Positions 17,112 to 26,554 of a DNA stretch of 64,000 bases are shown here, in pieces. Source of the stretch: JAGOMX01 sp041738135 (GTDB lineage: Bacteria; Pseudomonadota; Alphaproteobacteria; JAGOMX01). A program made the translations under genes and the position numbers. The notes under the pieces were generated by a model. That model was not told where the DNA came from. It did no database searches and saw nothing but the letters and a program-made list of their open reading frames with translations. The first letter of the stretch is position 1; every line of letters begins with the position of its first letter. Location of the stretch: positions 1-64,000 of the forward strand of contig JBGSQK010000058.1 in the NCBI GenBank assembly GCA_041738135.1, read 5' to 3'.

Positions 17112-18717
17112 AATTTGCGCTTTGATCCCCACTTATAATCACCATACGAAGATTGGAGAAATCGTCGAACGGCTTAATTCGCTTCAAATTCCAGTCTTCA
17201 TTGTGGATGATGGTAGTGATCTCGCAACTCAAAATACTCTGGCTGTTCTTAAAGGTGTTAATCTTAAGCGGTTAGCTGAAAATGCTGGCAAAGGCGCCGC
17301 TATTAAAGCGGGATTAAACTGGGTTGCAGAGCTTGGGTATTCGCATGCGTTCCAGATTGATGCGGATGGTCAGCACTGTTTAGATAATATTCAAGAGTTT
17401 CTATCACTCTCATTAGAACAACCTCAGGCACTCATTAGTGGCAAACCGCAATATGATATGTCTATGCCCTTGGCGCGAAAAATCGGCAGATGGTTTACTC
17501 ACTTTTGGGTCTGGATTGAAACTTTATCTTTCCAGATTAGCGATAGTATGTGTGGGTATCGTATATACCCCGTACAAGCATCATTTGCGATCATGAATAA
17601 AACGAACATTGGTTTGCGTATGGATTTTGATACGGAGATTATGGTGCGCCTTTATTGGGACGGAACGCTCGTGCTCATGCATCCGGTGAAAGTGTCTTAC
17701 CCCGCAGGGAATTTATCCAATTTTGATGTGGTCAAAGACAATTGGCGCATTACCAAAATGCATACCAAACTTGTATTTACCATGATTTTTAATTTGCTTA
17801 AACGTGGTGAAAAAAAAATCTCTTGGGCCCATATGGCTGAACGGGGCAGCATTCTAGGAATCATGATCCTGGCCTTTTGTTATCGTTTTCTTGGTCGCAA
17901 CCTATGCACGGTTATAGGTGCCCCAGTGGTGCTGTATTTTTATTTAACAGGAAGAAAGCAAAGGCTGGCGTCAAAAACGTTTTTAGGCCGCGCCCTTAGA
18001 ACGCAACCAACACTTATGGATGGCTTGCGGCACTTTATGAGTTTCTTTCAAATGCTGTTGGATAAGTTTGCTGCTTGGAGCGGTCATGAGAGCTCTGCAC
18101 AAATAGAATATCATAACCATGCGCAACTGAATAAGCTCATGACTTCAAAACAGGGTGGCATGATGTTGGTTAGTCACTTGGGTAACATGGAATTTAGTCG
18201 GGCTGTTGCCAGTAGTGATCATAAAAAGAAGATACATGTGCTACTACACACGAAAAATTCAAAACATTTCAGTAAGGTTATGAACTATTTTAACCCGCAA
18301 GCGAACTTGAATATTCTGGAAGTGACCGAAGTAGGCCCGGATACAATCATGTATCTGAAAGAAAGAATCGAGAACGGCGACTGGGTTATTATGGCGGCAG
18401 ATCGAACACCGGTGAATGATGGATCCAGAGTGACTTATGTCCCTTTTATGAATGAGGATGCAGCATTTTCCCAAGGACCCTATATTTTAGCGTCACTACT
18501 TCAATGCCCTGTATACACTGGATTTGCTTTTCGCATAGGCTCCAAATACAAGGTTTATATTGAGTTATTTGCGGAAAAAATAGTTTTAGAACGTGGCAAA
18601 AAATTAGAATGCATCAAGGACTACACTAGAAAATTCTCCCATATTTTGGAAGGGTATTGTTTTGAATATCCATATCAATGGTATAATTTCTTTGATTTTT
18701 GGAGAAAAATCGTTTAA
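17101..18717 (+). CDS. Family 2 glycosyltransferase fused to LpxL-like acyltransferase
   Basis: The N-terminal half (to about residue 235) is a GT-A glycosyltransferase with CALIPTYNHH, VDDGS, NAGKGAAIKAG and the metal-binding DADGQH. The C-terminal half (about 270-538) is an LpxL/HtrB-type acyltransferase with the HX4E motif in SHLGNMEFSRA. Two-domain proteins of this kind belong to aryl-polyene operons and are thought to build the lipid anchor. GTG at 17101 has AAGGGG 6 bases upstream and is preferred. ATG at 17098 would touch that site, and the longer in-frame ATG at 17038 lies deep in the preceding gene. Confidence 0.9.
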   Translation: MDYKICALIPTYNHHTKIGEIVERLNSLQIPVFIVDDGSDLATQNTLAVLKGVNLKRLAENAGKGAAIKAGLNWVAELGYSHAFQIDADGQHCLDNIQEFLSLSLEQPQALISGKPQYDMSMPLARKIGRWFTHFWVWIETLSFQISDSMCGYRIYPVQASFAIMNKTNIGLRMDFDTEIMVRLYWDGTLVLMHPVKVSYPAGNLSNFDVVKDNWRITKMHTKLVFTMIFNLLKRGEKKISWAHMAERGSILGIMILAFCYRFLGRNLCTVIGAPVVLYFYLTGRKQRLASKTFLGRALRTQPTLMDGLRHFMSFFQMLLDKFAAWSGHESSAQIEYHNHAQLNKLMTSKQGGMMLVSHLGNMEFSRAVASSDHKKKIHVLLHTKNSKHFSKVMNYFNPQANLNILEVTEVGPDTIMYLKERIENGDWVIMAADRTPVNDGSRVTYVPFMNEDAAFSQGPYILASLLQCPVYTGFAFRIGSKYKVYIELFAEKIVLERGKKLECIKDYTRKFSHILEGYCFEYPYQWYNFFDFWRKIV

Positions 18718-18744
18718 GTTTCATCAATTAGTTAGGTATAGATC

Positions 18745-20286
18745 ATGAATATTATTAATATTGGCTTGGATTGCAGTTTGACAATTGCCGACGTGGATCA
18801 AATTTCACGAGATGAAGCAAAACTTGTATTATCAAAAGATATCCATTTCAGAAATAAGATCAACAAAGGTGCGGATTTCTTAGCGGACGCGTTGCGACGG
18901 GACGGCTATATATACGGCGTTACCACAGGTTATGGTGATAATTGTACGCGTCCTGTTCCTCTGGATTTAGTTGATGAGCTGCCCTTACACCTCACTCGAT
19001 TTCACGGTTGTGGCATGGGTGACATACTGTCGCCGGCTCAAACTCGGGCAGTACTGGCCGTTCGACTCGCATCCTTGTGTCGTGGTGCATCAGGCGTTAC
19101 TTTTGAACTTCTCGAGATGCTGCAAACGTTGCTCCACCAAGATATTTTACCAATCATCCCAAGTGAAGGATCTGTAGGTGCCAGTGGCGACCTGACTCCC
19201 TTGTCTTATGTGGCGGCAGTTATGGTTGGCGAACGAGATGTCTTGTATAAAGGTGAACGCCTCCCCACTGCGGATGTATTTAAAGAACTTGGAATTACAC
19301 CTTATGTGTTAAGACCTAAAGAGGCTTTAGCTTTGATGAATGGTACAGCCATCATGACTGCTCTGGCCACAGAAGTTTATTGTCGGGCCGATTACCTGGT
19401 CAAATTGGCAACCAGAATAACGTCTATGACATCACTTGCTCTTAAAGGCAATCCTGAGCATTTTGATGAATTCATATTTTCGGCTAAACCTCATCCAGGG
19501 CAAGAGCATGTGGCTGCGCTCATTCGAGAAGATCTGGCAAAAGCGCCCTCACAAGTAGAGCGTCTGCAAGATCGTTATTCGACGCGATGTGCGCCTCATA
19601 TTATCGGTGTATTAGCCGATATGCTTCCCACCTTTAAAACACTCATTGAAACGGAGATGAATTCAGCCAATGACAATCCATTGATTGATGCGGACAATGG
19701 CAGAATCTTGCACGGCGGGAACTTTTATGGCGGACACATTGCCTTTGCCATGGACGGCATGAAAATTTTGGTGGCCAACATAGCTGATTTGCTGGATCGT
19801 CAAATGGCCACATTAGTGGACCCTAAATTTAATCATGGCTTGCCTGCCAACCTTTCTGGCGTAGAAGGACCTAGAGCCGCCATCAACCATGGCTTAAAAG
19901 CCGTGCAGATTGGAGCGTCCGCTTGGACGGCCGAGGCACTTAAAGGCACCATGCCCGCAAGCGTGTTTTCACGATCCACTGAAAGTCACAATCAGGATAA
20001 GGTTAGCATGGGAACAATTGCTGCTCGCGATGCTTTGCGTGTATTGCAGTTGACTGAACAAGTAGCAGCAGCGCAATTATTGGCTGCTTCGCAAGGACTA
20101 CATTTGCGTGAACGAGAAGGGCAATTGATGGCTCAACATTACGCTCAAGACCTAAAGCTGTTTTTGGACCAAATAGAGTCGACCGTGCCGTTCCTTCAGG
20201 AAGATAGGCCACTGGAATCCTGTTTACGTCACATGGTAAACCTTATCCAGCAGCGCAGCTGGCCATTATATGAGACAAATCAATGA
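18745..20286 (+). CDS. Aromatic amino acid ammonia-lyase (HAL/PAL/TAL family)
   Basis: The 513-residue enzyme carries the Ala-Ser-Gly triad that cyclises to the MIO cofactor (GSVGASGDLTPLSYVAAV), the catalytic Tyr loop (IYGVTTGYGDNC) and NSANDNPLID. These enzymes remove ammonia from His, Phe or Tyr to give urocanate, cinnamate or coumarate. No other histidine-degradation gene is near. In this operon it most likely supplies a cinnamate/coumarate-type starter for the ligase at 15396. The two selectivity residues in LTRFHGCGMG align as Phe-His, unlike the usual Ser-His (HAL), His-Leu (TAL) or Phe-Leu (PAL). It sits 27 bases after the fusion transferase gene and overlaps the thioesterase gene by ATGA. 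Confidence 0.92.
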   Translation: MNIINIGLDCSLTIADVDQISRDEAKLVLSKDIHFRNKINKGADFLADALRRDGYIYGVTTGYGDNCTRPVPLDLVDELPLHLTRFHGCGMGDILSPAQTRAVLAVRLASLCRGASGVTFELLEMLQTLLHQDILPIIPSEGSVGASGDLTPLSYVAAVMVGERDVLYKGERLPTADVFKELGITPYVLRPKEALALMNGTAIMTALATEVYCRADYLVKLATRITSMTSLALKGNPEHFDEFIFSAKPHPGQEHVAALIREDLAKAPSQVERLQDRYSTRCAPHIIGVLADMLPTFKTLIETEMNSANDNPLIDADNGRILHGGNFYGGHIAFAMDGMKILVANIADLLDRQMATLVDPKFNHGLPANLSGVEGPRAAINHGLKAVQIGASAWTAEALKGTMPASVFSRSTESHNQDKVSMGTIAARDALRVLQLTEQVAAAQLLAASQGLHLREREGQLMAQHYAQDLKLFLDQIESTVPFLQEDRPLESCLRHMVNLIQQRSWPLYETNQ

Positions 20287-20702
20287 ATGAACTGATCACG
20301 GCCCGCTGCGCAAAACAAGCCCAGTTCTTCGATATAGACCCGATGAATGTGGTTTGGCATGGGAATTACACACGCTTTTTTGAAGAAGCGCGCTGTGCTC
20401 TGCTTGATATGATCGACTACAATTATCAACAAATGATTGATTCCGGTTATATGTGGCCCATTGTGGACCTGCGCGTTAAGTATGTGCGTCCTATAGTCTT
20501 GTATCAAAAATTCATTGTGGAAGCTGTACTAACTGAATATGAAAATCGTCTGAAAATCGAATACCGTATATTGGATGAGATAACCGATGAGGTTTTGACC
20601 AAAGCACACTCCATTCAAGTGGCAGTCAAAGCAAGCAACCATGAGATGCAATACGAGAGTCCGGAAATATTGATTTCTAAAGTGAGGAAGATAATAGGAT
20701 GA
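20283..20702 (+). CDS. Hotdog thioesterase (4-hydroxybenzoyl-CoA thioesterase type)
   Basis: The 139-residue hotdog protein has the conserved active-site segment DIDPMNVVWHGNYTRFFEEAR, with Asp expected as the catalytic residue. It would release or edit acyl chains on the carrier proteins, or hydrolyse an aromatic thioester, in the polyene pathway. It overlaps both neighbours by ATGA (20283-20286 and 20699-20702), so its translation is coupled to the ammonia-lyase and to the LolA-like gene. Confidence 0.88.
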   Translation: MNELITARCAKQAQFFDIDPMNVVWHGNYTRFFEEARCALLDMIDYNYQQMIDSGYMWPIVDLRVKYVRPIVLYQKFIVEAVLTEYENRLKIEYRILDEITDEVLTKAHSIQVAVKASNHEMQYESPEILISKVRKIIG

Positions 20703-21283
20703 GAACGTATATTTTAAGTCTATTTATGCTGTTTTGTACCCTGGCTGAAAGTCAGGCAAAGATAATGACGATCCCTGCTAACAATGTACTGACGGCAAAG
20801 TTCACGCAACAGAGGCACTTGAAAGGTATTCCCCACCCTCTCAAATCAGAAGGATCTATGATCTTGTATGAGGGGCATGGATTGATTTGGACGACGGCGA
20901 AGCCTTTTCCCAACACAATTTTGATAACCAAAAAGGGTCTATACCAGCTAGAAGAAAATATGAAGATTGAGATGGTTAAAGCTGGCGGGGACAGTGCTAT
21001 GTTCGATGCCATGGCCAATATATTTAGCATTGCCCCTGGTAAAGAAGTGGAAGGTTTTAACCTGGAAGAACTGCCTGCTACCGACCAGAAATGGAAATTA
21101 AGACTGGTTCCTAAAAGTCAGCAAGTTTCCAATTTCATACAATCCATAACGGTTGAGGGGAAAGAGTATATCTCTCATATAACTATTTCCCGTCCCAATG
21201 GCGATCATGATGAGATTGCTTTGGCGGAACACACTTTAGAGAAGAGTGCTTCACCAGCAGTGAGGTCACAGTTTGAAAACTAA
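20699..21283 (+). CDS. LolA-like periplasmic carrier
   Basis: The 194-residue protein has a Sec signal peptide (cleavage near AESQA-K at about residue 20) and the LolA-type fold pattern: FTQQRHLKGIPHPLKSEG, then LIWTTAKPFPNTILIT and repeated beta strands. LolA homologues shield lipid chains while crossing the periplasm. Within this operon it is expected to escort the aryl-polyene lipid, which is supported by the MMPL-type exporter gene that overlaps its 3' end. General lipoprotein sorting would normally be served by a separate lolA. Confidence 0.85.
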   Translation: MRTYILSLFMLFCTLAESQAKIMTIPANNVLTAKFTQQRHLKGIPHPLKSEGSMILYEGHGLIWTTAKPFPNTILITKKGLYQLEENMKIEMVKAGGDSAMFDAMANIFSIAPGKEVEGFNLEELPATDQKWKLRLVPKSQQVSNFIQSITVEGKEYISHITISRPNGDHDEIALAEHTLEKSASPAVRSQFEN

Positions 21284-23615
21284 TCGCCTTTATCATATGG
21301 CAGGACTTGCGTGGTTTGCGATCATTGTATCGCTTACTCTCTATTGTGCGCAAAGCTTGCTGGTTGAAGGCAAAATACAGTTTGATATATTGGCGTTACT
21401 GCCGGAAGGCAAAACTGAAAAAATGCGCATCTCCAACCAACTGATGGACGATGCTAACATTCCGGGACGTATGGTGATTTTGTTTGGCCACAAAGATAAG
21501 GACACTGCACTGCAAGCTTTGCAGTCCTTTCGAACACAAATCAAGCCTCTGTCATTGCCGATTATGGAGCAAAATCCCAGAACAATGGAAGCGCAATTTA
21601 AGGCGCTATTTACCAGCTTGTATCCCTATCGTGCCGGTTTGATAGCAAAAGACGATCTACTAAAATTATCGAATGGGAAAGAAGAAGAGTTAGCAAACCG
21701 TGCCGTTTCAAACATCATTTCACCCTTTGGTTCTTTTTCTGCTGAACAGATTAAAACCGATCCTTTCGGATTTTTCCCAAATTTTGTGACCTCATTTCGC
21801 CTAACGGATTCAATCCAAATGGATCCAGAGGGAAATATTATTATTAATTCGGGCGGTCTCACTTGGTTCGTTTTTCAGGGTCACATGACGGAAAAGGTTT
21901 TCTCATTGAAACTTCAAGAAAAAATCTCCGATGATCTTCTCCCGATTTTATCCCAGCTGAACCAGAGCACAGGCGTTCAAATCTTAAAACTTGGCGCGGC
22001 CTTTTACGCGGCGGCAGGTGCTCAACAAGCAAAAACGGAAATCTCCGAAATAGGTTTGATCTCAACTCTGGGTATTATTCTTATATTGCTTTTGATCTTC
22101 AGGGTACCACGTCCGATTTTCTTAGCCGTTACCGTCGTCACAACCGGATTGATTGGCGGCTTGGCTACGTGTCTCTTTTGGTATGGCTCTATACACATAC
22201 TGGCACTGGTCTTTGGTAGCAGCCTGGTGGGTGTGGCTGTTGATTATTCTTTGCACTACTATTGCGCTAGTTTTATACGTAAAGACAATAAATCCATTAA
22301 TCGTTACTCCATATTAAGCACCCTACTTCCTGCGTTGCCTCTAGGCGTTTTGACATCATCCATCGGCTATGGGCTTTTGATTGTGGCTCCTTTTCCTGGC
22401 ATACAGCAAATGGCCATTTTAGCTTGTGTTGGTTTGCTGTGCACCTTTATCAGCGTTAGCTTATGGGGGCCTTATTTTATAAAAGCTGGTGAACGCAAAG
22501 TTCCGGCATTGGCGACCACAATCCAACATTACCTGGAAAAATTTGCGTCCCTCGGCAGAGTTAAACACTTGCGTCTTGCGTTATCCATCGTCGTGTTAAG
22601 CATCTTTGGCTGTGGCACTATGAAACTGACGTTTGATGACAATGTGCGTGGCTTTCAGGCTCTGAATCCAATCCTGAAGAGCGAAGAAGAACAAATTAAA
22701 ACCATGATGAATTTTGACAACTCCTCCAAATTTTTGGCTATACAAGCGCCGGACATAGAAACGGTTTTGCAGACGGAGGAAGCGCTGGCAAAAGATCTGA
22801 CAGGAATCAATTATCAGGCTATAGCCTCGGTGATTCCATCGCAGAAGTCACAAACTGAAACCAGGGCTATCAAATTAGCCTTTAGCCAAAAGTACTTTCC
22901 TCAGATTGCTGCCACATTGGGCATTTCAGAGGCATTTGATGCCAAAACAGCGGGCTTTGACAGTCCACTATTGGTTGCCAACGAACAATTGCTCACTAAA
23001 TTACCCACTGGCTTGAAAGAGTTAATCCACAGGAGCAAAAGCGGACAGATAACGGGCCGTATTATGCTTAATGGCGAGATAGATAACGCTAAAATCGACT
23101 CCATCATCGCACATTACGAAAACGTCCAACTCATTGATCCTGTGAGCGAATATACATCACTATTTACATCTTACCGTGAAGTTATGATGCTACTAGTCGC
23201 GGGCCTGCTTATGGGCTTTGCATTGATGCTGAGTTTTAGACAAGGCATCCGAGCGGCCATACAGATAAGCACCCCAGTACTGTTTTCCATCTTGACCACC
23301 ATGGGTATTATTGGGTCTTTAGGCATTGGTTTTTCCATGTTTCATGCCATGGGGCTCATATTGGTCTTGTGTATCGGCATTGATTATGCTCTCTTCCTCT
23401 TCTGGCGTGAGACCGCTGACCAGAATTCACACAATGGCGATCTTTTGCTGTTGGGCAATGCCTTGGCGGCTATTACGACGATCCTATCCTTTGGCCTCTT
23501 AAGCCTGAGTAGCACCACAGCCGTCAACAGTTTTGGCTTCACCGTATTTTTGGGTATCGTTCTTAACTTTTTAATCACCACTTTATTTTTAGGACACATC
23601 AAATGCAAAAACTGA
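21273..23615 (+). CDS. MMPL/RND-superfamily exporter of aryl-polyene clusters
   Basis: The 780-residue polytopic protein has one N-terminal helix, a periplasmic domain, a bundle of about five helices (residues about 250-400), a second periplasmic domain and a second bundle (about 635-775). This is the duplicated RND layout. Characteristic segments are GSSLVGVAVDYSLHYYC and CIGIDYALFLFW, each with an Asp in the membrane. It probably hands the polyene lipid to the LolA-like carrier encoded upstream. The best start is the TTG at 21273, with GAGGT 6-7 bases before it, overlapping the previous stop; a weaker ATG lies at 21297. Confidence 0.88.
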   Translation: MKTNRLYHMAGLAWFAIIVSLTLYCAQSLLVEGKIQFDILALLPEGKTEKMRISNQLMDDANIPGRMVILFGHKDKDTALQALQSFRTQIKPLSLPIMEQNPRTMEAQFKALFTSLYPYRAGLIAKDDLLKLSNGKEEELANRAVSNIISPFGSFSAEQIKTDPFGFFPNFVTSFRLTDSIQMDPEGNIIINSGGLTWFVFQGHMTEKVFSLKLQEKISDDLLPILSQLNQSTGVQILKLGAAFYAAAGAQQAKTEISEIGLISTLGIILILLLIFRVPRPIFLAVTVVTTGLIGGLATCLFWYGSIHILALVFGSSLVGVAVDYSLHYYCASFIRKDNKSINRYSILSTLLPALPLGVLTSSIGYGLLIVAPFPGIQQMAILACVGLLCTFISVSLWGPYFIKAGERKVPALATTIQHYLEKFASLGRVKHLRLALSIVVLSIFGCGTMKLTFDDNVRGFQALNPILKSEEEQIKTMMNFDNSSKFLAIQAPDIETVLQTEEALAKDLTGINYQAIASVIPSQKSQTETRAIKLAFSQKYFPQIAATLGISEAFDAKTAGFDSPLLVANEQLLTKLPTGLKELIHRSKSGQITGRIMLNGEIDNAKIDSIIAHYENVQLIDPVSEYTSLFTSYREVMMLLVAGLLMGFALMLSFRQGIRAAIQISTPVLFSILTTMGIIGSLGIGFSMFHAMGLILVLCIGIDYALFLFWRETADQNSHNGDLLLLGNALAAITTILSFGLLSLSSTTAVNSFGFTVFLGIVLNFLITTLFLGHIKCKN

Positions 23616-24181
23616 TTTTATTACTGTTTACATTATCACTGACCGGTTGCGCCACACAGCAAACAGCGCCTGAGAGAGTGACACTCGTATCCATAAGCCA
23701 AACGGCTAAGCTGAATACAATGCAAGCGTGGCCGCTTAAAAACAAGGGTTCACACCTGCAACAAGTCACTGCCACTGCCAATGGCGAGAAGCATACGTTT
23801 TCGGTGTACTTAGAAATACATGACCGTAAATTCGAAGCGGTGGCATTTAATGATGTGACTGGCCGGTTATATAGTTTCACTTGGACACCGGAATCTGTTT
23901 CTTGGGAAGCTTCACCTCTCATTCCTGCCGAAATTATGCCTGAAAATATTATCGCCGATTTCTTGATGGCCCATTTGCCTTTGGCGCAGCTGCAATCAGC
24001 TTTGATGGGTGCAAGTGTAACTGAACTAGGTGATGGTAAGCACGTGGTAAGAACCGTTAAGAATAAGGATACCATCCGCAAGATTACTTACTTACAAAAA
24101 AACGGTAACATCTGGGGACACCTGATTGTGGAGAATCCACAAATTGGATACAAGCTTGATATTAAAACGGTGAGTCAGTAA
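23603..24181 (+). CDS. DUF3261-type lipoprotein of aryl-polyene clusters
   Basis: The 192-residue protein begins with a lipoprotein signal (LSLTGCAT) and has the beta-strand-rich layout of the DUF3261 group, which recurs next to MMPL and LolA-like genes in these operons. By analogy with LolB it may receive the product at the outer membrane. That role is inferred from context and size. It overlaps the MMPL gene by 13 bases, and its stop shares TAATG with the next start. Confidence 0.75.
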   Translation: MQKLILLLFTLSLTGCATQQTAPERVTLVSISQTAKLNTMQAWPLKNKGSHLQQVTATANGEKHTFSVYLEIHDRKFEAVAFNDVTGRLYSFTWTPESVSWEASPLIPAEIMPENIIADFLMAHLPLAQLQSALMGASVTELGDGKHVVRTVKNKDTIRKITYLQKNGNIWGHLIVENPQIGYKLDIKTVSQ

Positions 24182-25836
24182 TGGGTATTTTCATTTCTGA
24201 TATGGGCATAGCCTGTGCGTTGGGTCAAGGTAGAGACAACGTTGCCAAGGCACTGTTTGCCCCCCACGCAACTCCCATACAAACCCAATGGCCATTGATT
24301 TCCAAGAATCATGTTCCTGTGGGCAGCTTGCCTTTTGAACTTCCCCCTTTGCCTGTTGAACTTGCATCGTTGAACTCAAGAAACAACAGACTTTTAAAGC
24401 TAGCCTTGGATGAAATTAAATCATCCGTTGAAGCTGCCATCTCTCAATATGGCGCCGCAAGAGTTGGCGTGATCATGGCGACCAGTACTTCTGGCATGTA
24501 TGAGGAAGAACGTGCGTTTGCTCACAAACAGAAAACTGGCAAAGAACCGGAAGATTATGATGAGGAACAAACGGAAGCATCGAGCCCCTCCATATTTGTG
24601 TCCCGCTATTTTGGCGTCAAGGGTCCTTCTTATACGGTTTCTACAGCCTGTTCTTCCACTGGCAAAGCTATATGTTCTGCTAGAAGACTGATAAATTCAG
24701 ACATCTGTGATGTGGTCATTACGGGTGGCGTAGATACTTTATGCGATCTGACTTTGAATGGTTTTGATACCTTAGAACTAATCTCCCAGAACGTTTGTAA
24801 CCCTTTTAGTAAAAACCGTGATGGTATTACCATAGGTGAAGGCGCGGCTGTTTTTCTGATGTCCTCTCAAAAATCATCGGACTATGACATCGAGCTGGCA
24901 GGTTGTGGTGAATCGTCGGATGCCTACCACATCAGCTGTCCTGACCCTAAAGGCGAAGGCGCAACGGTGGCGATCCACGAGGCTCTACAAATGGCCAATT
25001 TAAAACCCAGCGATATATGCTACATCAATCTACATGGAACCGGGACAGTTTTGAATGATTCCATGGAAAGCTTCAGCATCAATAACATATTTGGCAATCA
25101 AACGCCTTGCAGCTCCACAAAAGCTTTAACGGGTCACGCTTTAGGTGCGTCAGGCGCCCTTGAAGCGGCTTTCCTTTGGATAGCCTTGTCACTTGAAGCA
25201 AACGACCGTGTCCCAGTGCCTCCACACATATGGGATGGCAAGTCAGACCCTGATCTGCCGAGCATCAAATTGTCAACCTATGGAGACAGTGTAGCTGCCA
25301 TAAATGGTAGTTATGCCATGATGAGCAATTCTTTTGCCTTTGGTGGCAGTAATGTGAGCCTTATCTTTAAGAAGCAGGCAAGGTTCAGTTATCCTGTGGC
25401 TGATCTCTTACCCCATTCTGCCCCTATGGTTTTGATTGATAGATTGGTTTCATACCAGCCAGAAGGCATTCATACGCAAGTGGTCATCAATGATGATTCC
25501 GCATTTTGTGAAAATGGTAAAGTGCCATCCTATATTGCTCTGGAATATATGGCTCAAACGGTGGGCGTGTGGAATGGTGCACGAGCAAAACTGGAGAACC
25601 AAAGCCCCCAAATCGGCTTTTTACTGGGAGCACGACGACTGGATCTGGAGATCCCATTCTTTAAAGTGGGTGAGACTTTGGACATACATGGTAAGCCACT
25701 CTACGTAGATGGGGAAATGGCTTCATTTGAGTGTTGGGTCGAGATTAACAAAAAACGAGTGGTACAAACGGGCTTAAATGTTTATCAGCCCAAAGATATT
25801 AATTTATTAGGAGAGAATAGTGGTCATTCAAAATAA
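24181..25836 (+). CDS. Beta-ketoacyl-ACP synthase fused to a hotdog dehydratase
   Basis: Residues about 1-400 form a FabF/FabB-type condensing enzyme with the complete catalytic set: Cys in VSTACSSTGKA, His in NLHGTGT and His in TKALTGHALGASG. Residues about 410-545 form a FabA/FabZ-like hotdog with LLPHSAPMVLIDRL and a conserved Tyr-Met segment (ALEYMAQTVGVWNG). It would catalyse a condensation and also the dehydration that makes the conjugated double bond. In characterised clusters these are separate proteins; this operon fuses both of its dehydratases to partner enzymes. It overlaps the reductase gene by 17 bases. Confidence 0.9.
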   Translation: MGIFISDMGIACALGQGRDNVAKALFAPHATPIQTQWPLISKNHVPVGSLPFELPPLPVELASLNSRNNRLLKLALDEIKSSVEAAISQYGAARVGVIMATSTSGMYEEERAFAHKQKTGKEPEDYDEEQTEASSPSIFVSRYFGVKGPSYTVSTACSSTGKAICSARRLINSDICDVVITGGVDTLCDLTLNGFDTLELISQNVCNPFSKNRDGITIGEGAAVFLMSSQKSSDYDIELAGCGESSDAYHISCPDPKGEGATVAIHEALQMANLKPSDICYINLHGTGTVLNDSMESFSINNIFGNQTPCSSTKALTGHALGASGALEAAFLWIALSLEANDRVPVPPHIWDGKSDPDLPSIKLSTYGDSVAAINGSYAMMSNSFAFGGSNVSLIFKKQARFSYPVADLLPHSAPMVLIDRLVSYQPEGIHTQVVINDDSAFCENGKVPSYIALEYMAQTVGVWNGARAKLENQSPQIGFLLGARRLDLEIPFFKVGETLDIHGKPLYVDGEMASFECWVEINKKRVVQTGLNVYQPKDINLLGENSGHSK

Positions 25837-26554
25837 AACCGTTCTGGTCACCGGTGCCAGTAAAGGCATCGGTAAAGCCATCGCCATCGAATCCGCAAAA
25901 GCTGGATATGATGTGGTTGTACACTACGGCAACGATCTGGTAGGTGCTCAAGAAACTTTAGAAGCGGTAAATGCCTTTGGGGTTCAGGGTCGTCTGTTGA
26001 CCTTTGACGTTAAAGACAGGCAAGCTTGCAAACAAATATTGCTTGCAGACATTGAAGCACACGGCAGCTACTACGGCGTGGTTTTGAATGCAGGCATAGC
26101 TCGCGACAATGCTTTTCCTGCCATGGAAGATGAGGATTGGGATCAAGTGATTCACACCAATTTGGATGGCTTTTACAATGTATTGAAACCTCTGGTTATG
26201 CCTATGGTGCAAAGCCGGAAAGCAGGTAGAATTGTTACATTGTCTTCAGTCTCGGGCATGATGGGTAACCGTGGTCAGGTTAATTATAGTGCTGCTAAGG
26301 GCGGCATCATTGCGGCTTCCAAGTCATTGGCCGTTGAACTGGCTAAGCGTAACATCACAGTCAATTGTGTGGCACCTGGTGCCATTGAAACACAGATGAC
26401 CAGCGATTTGCCCTTGGATGAGGTTAAAAACGTTATCCCCTTACGCCGGCTAGGAAAACCGGAAGAAGTGGCAGCGACGGTTGTTTTTCTACTCTCAGAC
26501 GGCGCGGCCTACATCACAAGACAGGTGATTTCTGTCAATGGAGGCTTAATCTAA
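25820..26554 (+). CDS. 3-oxoacyl-ACP reductase (FabG-like SDR)
   Basis: The 244-residue short-chain dehydrogenase has the cofactor loop TGASKGIG, NAG, and the catalytic Ser-Tyr-Lys (SSVSGMMG, YSAAK). It reduces the beta-keto group formed at each polyene extension, using NADPH by family precedent. The GTG start at 25820 has GGAG about 6 bases upstream and lies inside the preceding gene. Its stop and the next start share TAATG. Position between two ketosynthases makes the pathway role secure. Confidence 0.92.
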   Translation: MVIQNKTVLVTGASKGIGKAIAIESAKAGYDVVVHYGNDLVGAQETLEAVNAFGVQGRLLTFDVKDRQACKQILLADIEAHGSYYGVVLNAGIARDNAFPAMEDEDWDQVIHTNLDGFYNVLKPLVMPMVQSRKAGRIVTLSSVSGMMGNRGQVNYSAAKGGIIAASKSLAVELAKRNITVNCVAPGAIETQMTSDLPLDEVKNVIPLRRLGKPEEVAATVVFLLSDGAAYITRQVISVNGGLI

